Shown: piece after piece, positions 15,980-22,414 of the stretch
How positions within the stretch are numbered: position 1 is the stretch's first letter
Layout: each line of letters starts with the position of its first letter
Assembly (NCBI GenBank): GCA_001003605.1
Contig: LCPL01000008.1
Coordinates: 1-35,922, forward strand
Direction: 5' to 3'
From: Parcubacteria group bacterium GW2011_GWC2_48_17
GTDB taxonomy: Bacteria > Patescibacteriota > Minisyncoccia > Phycocordibacterales > UBA10002
Length of the DNA stretch: 35,922 bases
Made by a program: the position numbers and the translations under genes
Notes under the pieces: generated by a model
What the model saw: only the letters and a program-made list of their open reading frames with translations
Databases searched by the model: none
Told to the model about the DNA's origin: nothing

Positions 15980-16029
15980 CGCTTGTGCGATTGTCTGTTA
16001 CGACAGCCGATTTGCACAAGCGTTTTTTT
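15980..16029 (+). terminator. Intrinsic terminator after the 15081 gene
   Basis: CGCTTGTGC (15980-15988) pairs with GCACAAGCG (16014-16022), a perfect 9-bp outer stem with a small inner TGTC/GACA stem, followed by a run of seven T. The 3' arm also contains the -35-like TTGCAC of murB, so terminator and next promoter overlap. Confidence 0.85.
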
Positions 16030-16039
16030 GTACTAGTAT
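16012..16039 (+). promoter_or_regulatory. Promoter of murB
   Basis: TTGCAC (16012-16017), a 16-base spacer and TAGTAT (16034-16039) end 9 bases before the murB ATG at 16049. There is no Shine-Dalgarno. Confidence 0.45.
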
Positions 16040-16048
16040 GAGGCCTCA

Positions 16049-17080
16049 ATGCGAATACGCGAATTTGTTTCTCTCAAAAAAATGACGACACTTAAGATTG
16101 GCGGTGTTGCTCGCTATTTTTGTGCCGTGGAAAGGGCGGAGGAACTCTCGGAGGCGCTCGCCTTCGCTCGCGAAAAGAGAATTAACCTTGTCGTGTTTGG
16201 CGGTGGCTCCAATGTGCTCATCGCAGATGAAGATATTGACGCGCTCATTATCAAAATAGATATTAAGGGAATTGGCTGGAAAGAGGATAGTGAAGATGTT
16301 TTAGTAGTTGCCGGCGCCGGAGAGAGTTGGGATGGATTGGTTGCGAAAGCGGTCCGGCGCGAACTCTGGGGTGTTGAAAATCTTTCGGGCATTCCCGGTA
16401 CGGTGGGCGCCGCTCCCATCCAAAACATAGGAGCGTATGGCACGGAGATAAAAGAAACGCTTGCATGGGTGGAAGTCTTTGACACAAGGAGTGGAAAGTT
16501 CCGAACACTGTCAAACAAAGAGTGCAAGTTCGGCTACCGCGACAGCATTTTCAAGCGCCCGAAGGGAAAATCGCTTATCATAACGCGCGTGGCGCTGTGG
16601 CTCAAAAAGAGCGGAACACCCAATCTTGAATATAAAGATTTGAAAGAGAGATTTAGGATTTATGATTTACGATTTAAGAAAAAGAGACTGACTCCGTTGG
16701 ATATACGGAAAACAGTGCTTGAGATTAGAAGCAGAAAATTTCCGGATTTGAGAACACACGGCACTGCCGGCTCGTTTTTCAAAAACCCCATCATTTCACA
16801 GGGGAAATTCAACAAACTCAAGAAGAAATTCCCGGACCTCCCCGGCTTCCCAATCTTTACAAGGTTCAAGATTCCCCTTGCCTGGATTCTTGATAACGTG
16901 TGCGGTCTCAAAGGATTTTGCAAAGGCAACGTAACTTTGTTTGAACGCCAGCCAATCGTCATCGTACAAAATGGTAAGGCGTCCGCGGAAGAAATTAAAT
17001 CGTTTGCTAAAGAGATTTCTGATAAAGTGAAAGCGAAAACCGACATCGACATCGAGTGGGAAATACAGCAGATATGGTAG
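16049..17080 (+). CDS. murB: UDP-N-acetylenolpyruvoylglucosamine reductase
   Basis: This FAD-dependent NADPH reductase makes UDP-N-acetylmuramic acid for peptidoglycan in the cytoplasm. Seen are the substrate/FAD region LKIGGVARYF, VFGGGSNVLIAD, the ENLSGIPGTVGAAPIQNIGAYGTEI core, FGYRDSIF, then GTAGSFFKNP with the catalytic serine, and a C-terminal VQNGKASAEEI. Length is 343 residues. Between LEYKDLKE and LTPLDIRKTVLEIRSRKFPDL lies an extra basic segment (RFRIYDLRFKKK, about residues 199-212) encoded by repeated GATTTA words, the inverse of the repeat found before obgE. The gene is followed by a perfect 17-bp hairpin. Confidence 0.92.
   Translation: MRIREFVSLKKMTTLKIGGVARYFCAVERAEELSEALAFAREKRINLVVFGGGSNVLIADEDIDALIIKIDIKGIGWKEDSEDVLVVAGAGESWDGLVAKAVRRELWGVENLSGIPGTVGAAPIQNIGAYGTEIKETLAWVEVFDTRSGKFRTLSNKECKFGYRDSIFKRPKGKSLIITRVALWLKKSGTPNLEYKDLKERFRIYDLRFKKKRLTPLDIRKTVLEIRSRKFPDLRTHGTAGSFFKNPIISQGKFNKLKKKFPDLPGFPIFTRFKIPLAWILDNVCGLKGFCKGNVTLFERQPIVIVQNGKASAEEIKSFAKEISDKVKAKTDIDIEWEIQQIW
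16649..16678. repeat. Word repeat inserted in frame in murB
   Basis: AGATTTAGGATTTATGATTTACGATTTAAG consists of four variants of GATTTA(T/C)G. Its reverse complement shares AATCATAAATC with the intergenic repeat at 28503-28536. It encodes the extra RFRIYDLRFK segment in a loop position of MurB. Confidence 0.7.
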
Positions 17081-17102
17081 AAATTGTAGGATGCGATGTA
17101 TG

Positions 17103-17140
17103 AGTCGTACTATCATACTTTGTAGTATGATAGTACGACT
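17103..17140. repeat. Perfect 17-bp hairpin after murB
   Basis: AGTCGTACTATCATACT pairs perfectly with AGTATGATAGTACGACT around a TTGT loop. No T-tract follows on either strand (TAACTTCTGG on the right). It may end or protect the murB transcript; it could also be a palindromic element. Confidence 0.75.
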
Positions 17141-17268
17141 TAACTTCTGGTTGGAGCGTGAAGTAAAAACTTTCTGTGAGTCTCCAAGCGATATCTTTAA
17201 CCCTCGACCGTTCCGTTGTCCACAGGTTAGCTGAAAAAACGGTTGTATGCTCGCGTGTGCGTGCGATA

Positions 17269-17460
17269 ATGAATAAGGTCGAACATTTCTATTGCACGCT
17301 AATAAGAGAAAAGAAAGACGGCAGATACGATATTCTCGATTCCGATTGCACGGATTCTTTTCCTAAAAAGATAATGGCAAAGAAAAAGCGAAAGGCAGCG
17401 AAGAAGCGCAAAACGGCAAAGAAGGGGAAAAAGCGCAAAGGCGCTCGCCGCCGCCGATAA
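17269..17460 (+). CDS. Small lysine/arginine-rich basic protein
   Basis: The 63-residue protein has a short N-terminal part (MNKVEHFYCTLIREKKDGRYDILD) and a strongly basic C-terminal tail beginning MAKKKRKAAKKRKTAKKGKK, like histone H1-tail or Hc1-type proteins. The tail alone (ATG at 17374, 28 residues) could be the whole gene. It probably binds nucleic acid through charge. A strong terminator starts immediately after the stop, which supports a real transcript. A TATGCT at 17246 is a possible but poorly spaced -10. The family is unknown. Confidence 0.5.
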   Translation: MNKVEHFYCTLIREKKDGRYDILDSDCTDSFPKKIMAKKKRKAAKKRKTAKKGKKRKGARRRR

Positions 17461-17510
17461 CACAAAACTCCTCTGGCAAAATGTCAGAGGAGTTTTGTGT
17501 TGGTCTTTCT
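17461..17510 (+). terminator. Intrinsic terminator after the basic protein
   Basis: CACAAAACTCCTCTG (17461-17475) pairs perfectly with CAGAGGAGTTTTGTG (17485-17499), a 15-bp stem with a 9-base loop, followed by a T-rich stretch (TTGGTCTTTCT). The A-rich left arm and T-rich right arm could act in both directions. Confidence 0.8.
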
Positions 17511-17540
17511 ACTAACTACATACTACTAACTACTCACTAT
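17507..17540. repeat. Word repeat (ACTAACTAC family)
   Basis: TTCTACTAACTACATACTACTAACTACTCACT repeats the word CTAACTA/ATACTA several times. It lies between the terminator and the secA -10 box, similar in style to the CTTCTAC repeat at 13424. Confidence 0.5.
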
Positions 17541-17547
17541 TTTGTGT

Positions 17548-17553
17548 TAGTAT
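17548..17553 (+). promoter_or_regulatory. -10 box of secA (leaderless)
   Basis: TAGTAT ends 6 bases before the secA ATG at 17560, with no Shine-Dalgarno and no clear -35. Confidence 0.45.
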
Positions 17554-17559
17554 TGCCGC

Positions 17560-20205
17560 ATGTTCGACCGTATCAAGAAACTTTTCGGCGACGATTCGGA
17601 GGCCAAACTAAAGCCGTTATACGCGAATGTCCAAAAGATAAATAGTCTGGAGGCGGGCCTTTTGGGGCTTTCGGGGAACGCGCTTAAGGAGAAAACCACA
17701 GAATTAAAGGCCCGTGTGCAAAAAGGCGAGTCGCTTGACGACATTCTTCCCGAAGCGTTCGCGCTCGTACGTGAAGCAGCCCGCCGTACTTTAGGCGAAA
17801 GGCATTTTGACGTCCAACTTCTCGGCGGTCATGTACTCCATAACCACGGCATCGCCGAGATGCGCACCGGTGAAGGAAAGACGCTCGTCGCAACGCTTCC
17901 TTCATATTTGAACGCACTCGCGGGAAAAGGCGTGCATATCGTTACCGTCAACGATTACCTCTCAAGAAGAGATGCGGTGTGGATGGGGCAGATACACCAC
18001 CTGCTCGGACTCTCGGTGGGGGTTATCAATCACGATTCGTCATTCATATACGACCCTGCTCACAGTTCTGGAAAGGGAGCAGGTGGAATTTCCAATTTCC
18101 AATTTCCAATTTCCAAACAAGGCGAAAATCTCAAATCAGAAAATCCAAACAAAGATAAAGATGACCAATTGGATAAAACAAGAGATGAACTTGGGAGTTT
18201 CCGGGTAGTGCATGAATTCTTGAAACCATGCACACGGCGCGAGGCTTACGCCGCGGACATCACTTATGGCACCAACAATGAATTCGGCTTTGATTATCTT
18301 CGCGACAACCTTGAATATTCTCCGGAGCGCCTGCGCCAGCGCGATTTCAACTACGCCATCGTGGACGAAGTTGATTCTATTCTCATAGACGAGGCGCGAA
18401 CGCCACTCATTATTTCCGCGCCGACGGGGGATTCCGGAGACCTCTACGCCAGGTTCGCGCAAATTGTTCGAGGGTTAGAAAGAGACACGGATTTTACCGT
18501 GGATGAAAAACAGAAAGCTATTCAACTCACTCCAGCGGGTATCGAGAAGGCGGAAAAAGCGCTTGGCGTGGATAATCTTTATACGGAGAAGGGCATTAAA
18601 TACGTACATCACCTTGAGACCGCCGTTCGCGCCAAAGCGCTCTTTCATCTTGATAAGGAATATGTCGTACGAAACGGTGAAATAGTGATTGTAGACGAAT
18701 TCACCGGCCGCATGATGCCAGGACGCCGTTGGAGCGAGGGGTTGCACCAGGCGATTGAAGCGAAGGAAGGTGTGAAAGTCCAGAAAGAATCCCGCACCTT
18801 CGCGTCCATCACATTCCAAAATTATTTCCGAATGTATAAGAAACTCGCAGGGATGACTGGCACGGCCAAGACAAGCTCAGAAGAGTTTTACAAAGTGTAT
18901 GGCTTGGATGTGGTTTCTATTCCGACAAATAAGCCCATCGCGAGAGCCGACAGAAACGACCAGATATTCCAAACGGAGAAAGGGAAGTTCAAGGCTATCG
19001 CGAAAAAGGTCGCGGAACTCAATCAAAGAGAACAACCGGTGCTTATCGGCACGGTTTCAATTGAAAAGAACGAAGTGCTTTCAGAGTATCTCCGCTCGGT
19101 GGGCGTGCCGCATGAGGTTCTAAACGCCAAAAACCACGAGCGCGAAGGGGAAATAATTGCCCAAGCGGGACGGAAAGGAGCAGTGACGGTTGCGACCAAC
19201 ATGGCAGGTCGCGGCGTGGACATCAAACTCGGAGGCAATCCGCAAGTAAAGGAGGATGCGGAAGCGGTAAAATCGGTGGGAGGGCTCTTTGTTCTCGGCA
19301 CTGAGCGGCACGAAGCGCGGCGCATTGATAATCAGCTCCGCGGGCGCTCGGGCAGGCAAGGAGACCCTGGAGAAACGCAGTTTTTCGTATCAATGGAGGA
19401 CACGCTCATGCGCGTGTTTGCCGCCGACACTATCAAGAACATGATGGGGCGTTTTGGCATACCAGAAGATGAGCCGATAGAAAACCGCATCATCACTCGT
19501 TCGCTCGAAACCGCGCAGACAAAGATTGAGGGGTTCAATTTTGACGCAAGGAAACACGTGCTTGAATATGACAATGTGCTAAACCATCAGCGAAGCGTCG
19601 TGTACGAACGCCGAAGAAATATACTCGTTGGTGGCGGGGTGGCGGCTGAGGACTACCTCACACTTATCGGGGCGGGGAATGAGGCATTCCAAAAATCGGT
19701 GGAAGAAAAGAAGAAACAGCTCGGTGACGACTTCTATCCCGCCATTCAACGTCTCATTCTCCAAACAATTGACTTATTTTGGGTTGAGCATCTGGAGGTA
19801 ATGGATTACCTTCGCGGCTCGGTGAACCTTCGCGCCTATGGCCAGCGCGACCCGCTTGTCGAATATAAAAAGGAGGGACTTCAGATGTTCAAAGAAATGG
19901 AGGAAAATATCGTCGCGCAAGTGATGAATATTCTCCCGCGTGTCGGGGGACCAACTCCAGCGCCAGAGCAAATTAAATTACAGGAAGTGCATGAACAAGC
20001 CCAGCTCATCGGCTCGGGCGATGAAGAATCGGACGCGAAGCATCGGGGAAATGTCTCACGGTCCAATGTCCCCACCAACCCCGATGGGTCAAAACTCGGC
20101 AGAAACGACCCCTGTTACTGCGGAGTGGTGAACACAAATACAGGAAAAGTTTATAAGTATAAACAGTGCGGACTGATAAACGCCCCATATCATCGCAGAG
20201 CGTAG
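17560..20205 (+). CDS. secA: Preprotein translocase ATPase SecA
   Basis: The motor that drives proteins through SecYEG. The 881-residue protein shows Walker A MRTGEGKT near residue 101, VNDYLSRRDA, TYGTNNEFGFDYLRDN, Walker B AIVDEVDSILIDEARTPLI near residue 267, the TFASITFQNYFRMYKKLAGMTGTA region, VATNMAGRGVDI, and the arginine fingers in QLRGRSGRQGDPG. Two oddities: residues about 176-206 are an extra hydrophilic segment encoded by AATTTCC and CCAAACAA words, and the helical wing between VVYERRR and LQTIDLFWVEHLEVMDYLR is only about 60 residues, far shorter than in E. coli. The C-terminal zinc-binding motif is atypical (NDPCYCG, then KYKQCG), and an out-of-frame SEC-C-like remnant follows the stop. 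Confidence 0.96.
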   Translation: MFDRIKKLFGDDSEAKLKPLYANVQKINSLEAGLLGLSGNALKEKTTELKARVQKGESLDDILPEAFALVREAARRTLGERHFDVQLLGGHVLHNHGIAEMRTGEGKTLVATLPSYLNALAGKGVHIVTVNDYLSRRDAVWMGQIHHLLGLSVGVINHDSSFIYDPAHSSGKGAGGISNFQFPISKQGENLKSENPNKDKDDQLDKTRDELGSFRVVHEFLKPCTRREAYAADITYGTNNEFGFDYLRDNLEYSPERLRQRDFNYAIVDEVDSILIDEARTPLIISAPTGDSGDLYARFAQIVRGLERDTDFTVDEKQKAIQLTPAGIEKAEKALGVDNLYTEKGIKYVHHLETAVRAKALFHLDKEYVVRNGEIVIVDEFTGRMMPGRRWSEGLHQAIEAKEGVKVQKESRTFASITFQNYFRMYKKLAGMTGTAKTSSEEFYKVYGLDVVSIPTNKPIARADRNDQIFQTEKGKFKAIAKKVAELNQREQPVLIGTVSIEKNEVLSEYLRSVGVPHEVLNAKNHEREGEIIAQAGRKGAVTVATNMAGRGVDIKLGGNPQVKEDAEAVKSVGGLFVLGTERHEARRIDNQLRGRSGRQGDPGETQFFVSMEDTLMRVFAADTIKNMMGRFGIPEDEPIENRIITRSLETAQTKIEGFNFDARKHVLEYDNVLNHQRSVVYERRRNILVGGGVAAEDYLTLIGAGNEAFQKSVEEKKKQLGDDFYPAIQRLILQTIDLFWVEHLEVMDYLRGSVNLRAYGQRDPLVEYKKEGLQMFKEMEENIVAQVMNILPRVGGPTPAPEQIKLQEVHEQAQLIGSGDEESDAKHRGNVSRSNVPTNPDGSKLGRNDPCYCGVVNTNTGKVYKYKQCGLINAPYHRRA
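18087..18176. repeat. Word repeat inserted in frame in secA
   Basis: Four tandem AATTTCC units (18087-18114) are followed by CCAAACAAGG, TCAAATCAG and AATCCAAACAAAG words, then CCAATTGGA. AATTTCCAAT also occurs in the intergenic repeat at 4071-4195 and ATCCAAACAA in that at 10966. The insertion keeps the secA frame and encodes an Asn/Lys/Asp-rich loop. Confidence 0.75.
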
Positions 20206-20234
20206 CGGAGTCCTGTAGTGAACCGCAGTCTTAG

Positions 20235-20291
20235 AGGTTCTACTACTGGGATAGTTCCGGCAAAAAGTTCAAGAAGTGTCATGGGCAATGA
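20235..20291 (+). pseudogene. Out-of-frame SEC-C-like remnant after secA
   Basis: In the frame shifted by two from secA, the sequence reads RFYYWDSSGKKFKKCHGQ and then stops. GKKFKKCHG is the classic second half of the SEC-C zinc motif (CxCGSGKKxKKCxG), and YYWDSS occupies the place of CYCGSS with both cysteines lost. This looks like a decayed former SecA end, 30 bases past the present stop. Confidence 0.6.
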
Positions 20292-20303
20292 GGATAAAAA
20301 AAT

Positions 20304-20600
20304 ATGGAAAACATAGAGCAGAAAATACAAAAGATTGAAGAACGAAATCAGAAAGTTGAAGTTGACAAGGCATGGGAAACAAGCTGGACGAGACGGATAG
20401 TACTGACGATATTTACGTATTTAGCAATCGGAGCGTATATGAGGGCGATTGATATTCCAAATCCATGGTTAAATGCAGTAGTTCCTGCCGTGGCGTTTAT
20501 GCTGTCAACACTGACAATGCCATTTTTCAAAAAAGTATGGTTGAAAAATAATGAAGAATCTTTGCGGAACGGGGAACAAAAATCAGAATCGTCCGTGTGA
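20304..20600 (+). CDS. Small two-helix membrane protein
   Basis: The 98-residue protein has a charged N-terminal helix (KIQKIEERNQKVEVDKAWETSWTRR), two membrane segments (IVLTIFTYLAIGAYM and WLNAVVPAVAFMLSTLTMPFF) and a short charged tail (KKVWLKNNEESLRNG). The WETSWTRR and STLTMPFFKKxWL motifs occur in a widespread uncharacterised family of bacteria and archaea, as I recall it. A Shine-Dalgarno-like GAGGA lies 9 bases before the ATG, unusual here. A perfect hairpin follows 43 bases after the stop. Function is unknown. Confidence 0.75.
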   Translation: MENIEQKIQKIEERNQKVEVDKAWETSWTRRIVLTIFTYLAIGAYMRAIDIPNPWLNAVVPAVAFMLSTLTMPFFKKVWLKNNEESLRNGEQKSESSV

Positions 20601-20643
20601 ATAGAAAACAAATTTTAGGTTTTAGGTTGGGCCTACGTCTAAG

Positions 20644-20675
20644 TCGCTTCACTTTACCCAAGTAAAGTGAAGCGA
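20644..20675 (+). terminator. Perfect 14-bp hairpin, possible terminator
   Basis: TCGCTTCACTTTAC pairs perfectly with GTAAAGTGAAGCGA around a CCAA loop. The downstream bases are ATAAGATAAG, not a T-tract, so termination is plausible but unproven. It separates the small membrane protein from the Maf gene. A short TTTTAGG word repeat precedes it (20612-20630). Confidence 0.5.
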
Positions 20676-20705
20676 ATAAGATAAGGGTGTGAGGAATGCG
20701 CTTGT

Positions 20706-21296
20706 ATGAAAATTATTTTAGGTTCACAATCTGAAAATCGGAAACAGGTGCTAAAAGATGCCGGGTACGCATTTGATGTAATGGTCTCAAACATAGATGA
20801 GAAGGCAATTCGGCATGAAGATTTTTATGAACTTCCGCTTCGTCTTTCTCGCGCGAAGGCCGCCGCGCTCCTCACCAAAATAAAAGAACCAGCGATTCTC
20901 ATCACGGCGGACCAAGTTATAGTATGGAATGGCGAACTTCGGGAAAAACCGCGAACTCTCGCTGAAGCTAGACGATATCTTGAAACATTTAGCAGAAGCG
21001 AATATCCAGCGGAGTGTGTTAACGGTATTACAGTTACGAATACGGGAAGCGGCAAGTCTATTACAGAGCGTGAAGTTTCAAAGGTATTTTTCTCAAAGAT
21101 TCCGCAGGAGAACATTGAGGCATTCCTCGCGAGCGGCGGAGCGTTCAAATACGCCGGGGGGTTCACGCCACAGTCTCCGCTCATCAGGCCGTACCTTCGA
21201 ATTGACGGAACCTTTGAAAGCGTGCTTGGCCTTCCTTTGTCCGTAGTGGAGAAATGTATTAAAGAGTTGTCCGAACAGAGTTTATCTCAACGCTAA
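20706..21296 (+). CDS. maf: Maf-family nucleotide pyrophosphatase
   Basis: The 196-residue protein opens ILGSQSENRKQVL, the Maf family start, and has LITADQVIVW (the acidic residue of the active site), REKPRTLAEARRYLETFS (family LxKP region) and the C-terminal LRIDGTFESVLGLPLSVV, the family GxxxxxVxGLPL motif. Maf proteins hydrolyse non-canonical or canonical nucleoside triphosphates to monophosphates and are linked to cell division and house-cleaning. Variations such as RIDGTFES for the usual GD..N suggest a divergent subfamily. It is followed after 32 bases of word repeat by a NUDIX gene, another house-cleaning type. Confidence 0.85.
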   Translation: MKIILGSQSENRKQVLKDAGYAFDVMVSNIDEKAIRHEDFYELPLRLSRAKAAALLTKIKEPAILITADQVIVWNGELREKPRTLAEARRYLETFSRSEYPAECVNGITVTNTGSGKSITEREVSKVFFSKIPQENIEAFLASGGAFKYAGGFTPQSPLIRPYLRIDGTFESVLGLPLSVVEKCIKELSEQSLSQR

Positions 21297-21324
21297 AAGC
21301 TAGAAGCTAACAGCTATAAGCTAT
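21294..21324. repeat. Word repeat (AGCTAA family) containing a -10 box
   Basis: GCTAAAAGCTAGAAGCTAACAGCTATAAGCTA has five variants of AGCTAxx. It fills the gap between maf and the NUDIX gene, starts at the maf stop, and contains the NUDIX -10 candidate. Confidence 0.75.
21315..21320 (+). promoter_or_regulatory. -10 box of the NUDIX gene inside a repeat
   Basis: TATAAG ends 8 bases before the ATG at 21329. It is made by one variant of the AGCTATA word in the repeat. Confidence 0.4.
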
Positions 21325-21328
21325 CCCC

Positions 21329-21796
21329 ATGCCCCACATCCACGAAAAAATAGATTTTACCGTTGAAGTCTTCATTGTGCATAAAGACAAGGTACTTCTT
21401 CGCATGCATGACAAGTACAAAAAATGGATGAGCGTCGGAGGGCATATTGAACTTCACGAAGACCCGGTAGAGGCGGCGCATCGGGAGGTGAAAGAGGAGG
21501 TTGGGCTCGACATTGAGCTTGTGGGGAATCCAAGGATTTTTGAATCCGTTGACCACGGAAGGGAACTCATACCGCCAGTCGCCCTCAATCGCCACGCTAC
21601 AAATCAACCCGGCCATGAACACATTACATTCGTCTATTTCGCCCGAGCGCAAAGCGATAAAACCGCGGTAACCTATGCGGATGACGCGAGCGAGGAATGC
21701 CGCTGGTGTGCCAAAGAGGAAGTAGAGCAGATGAACCTGTGGCTGAACGTGCGGCACTATGCACTCGCTGCGCTCAATCAACTAAAAGAAGCATGA
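21329..21796 (+). CDS. NUDIX hydrolase
   Basis: The 155-residue protein contains a complete Nudix box, GHIELHEDPVEAAHREVKEEVGLDI (Gx5Ex7REVxEExGL), at about residues 38-60, preceded by WMSVGGH. It hydrolyses a nucleoside diphosphate linked to another group, with the glutamates of REVKEEVG binding magnesium. The substrate is not predictable; ADP-ribose or an oxidised nucleotide would be usual. The C-terminal part (ECRWCAKEEVEQMNLWLN) is typical of mutT-like small NUDIX proteins. It follows maf and may be co-transcribed in part. Confidence 0.9.
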   Translation: MPHIHEKIDFTVEVFIVHKDKVLLRMHDKYKKWMSVGGHIELHEDPVEAAHREVKEEVGLDIELVGNPRIFESVDHGRELIPPVALNRHATNQPGHEHITFVYFARAQSDKTAVTYADDASEECRWCAKEEVEQMNLWLNVRHYALAALNQLKEA

Positions 21797-21799
21797 TGA

Positions 21800-21856
21800 A
21801 TCTATTCTGATGTTCCCTGCCTCGCCGGCAGGCGGGTTGAGAATATCAGAATAGAT
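21800..21856. repeat. Nested palindromic element
   Basis: Outer arms ATCTATTCTGAT (21800-21811) and ATCAGAATAGAT (21845-21856) are perfect inverted copies. Nested inside is CCTGCC-TCGCC-GGCAGG. The inner hairpin closely resembles the one inserted in the MYG1 gene at 27552-27571. It starts 3 bases after the NUDIX stop and could also act as a terminator. Confidence 0.8.
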
Positions 21857-21901
21857 GCGGCATGCTGTAATATTTCGGCGTGGAAAACAGTTTAATAATG
21901 G

Positions 21902-22414
21902 ATGACTGTGAAAAACAAAACGGCGAAGAGAGGAAAAAGAAAAATCGTGGCAGTTTCAGGAGGCTGGGACCCGATTCATATCGGCCATGTCCGCCTCATT
22001 AATGCGGCGAAAAGACTTGGTGACACACTTGTTGTAATTCTCAACAACGACAACTGGCTTATGCAGAAAAAAGGTTTTGTGTTCATGTCCGAGACTGATC
22101 GAAAGGAGATCTTAGAATCACTCGCGGCCGTTGATACAGTTGTGATTACGTCACACAAAAAGAATGACCCCGATAGGAGCGTGTGCCGCGAACTTTTGAA
22201 ACTGCGCCCGCACATTTTTGCGAATGGGGGGGATAGGAATCTCGTGGATTCAAAAAAGAAGTCCTCCTCGCTCAATTCGGAGGCGGTACTGTGCGAAAGA
22301 CTTGGCATCAAGGTGGTGTTCAACGTTGGCAAGGGAGGAAAACTTCGTTCAAGCACAGAGCTTGTGTCTCGCTTCAAAAAAGAATCCAAACACGGTACAA
22401 TCCCTTTCTCATGA
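21902..22414 (+). CDS. Cytidylyltransferase-like nucleotidyltransferase (TagD/HldE-C type)
   Basis: The 170-residue protein has a basic N-terminal tail (MTVKNKTAKRGKRK) and then VAVSGGWDPIHIGHVRLINAAKRLGD, containing the HxGH nucleotide-binding motif, followed by NNDNWLMQKKG and, near the end, KLRSSTELV in place of the usual (I/T)SST.L. Such enzymes make CDP- or ADP-activated glycerol, heptose or related compounds for wall or surface polymers. Its stop overlaps the ATG of the ABC ATPase (ATGA), so the two are translationally coupled; this suggests a surface-polymer precursor gene next to its exporter. Confidence 0.8.
   Translation: MTVKNKTAKRGKRKIVAVSGGWDPIHIGHVRLINAAKRLGDTLVVILNNDNWLMQKKGFVFMSETDRKEILESLAAVDTVVITSHKKNDPDRSVCRELLKLRPHIFANGGDRNLVDSKKKSSSLNSEAVLCERLGIKVVFNVGKGGKLRSSTELVSRFKKESKHGTIPFS
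22396..22401 (+). promoter_or_regulatory. Possible internal -10 box for the ABC ATPase gene
   Basis: TACAAT, inside the end of the nucleotidyltransferase gene, ends 9 bases before the ATG at 22411. It could give a leaderless transcript in addition to coupling. Confidence 0.35.

Noticed and set aside
15980-16022. Riboswitch upstream of murB
   Set aside because: The structure is a simple stem with a T-run directly after the preceding gene, best read as a terminator.
18087-18176. SecA insertion as a sequencing error or frameshift
   Set aside because: The frame is kept on both sides and conserved motifs continue directly, so it is a true in-frame insert.
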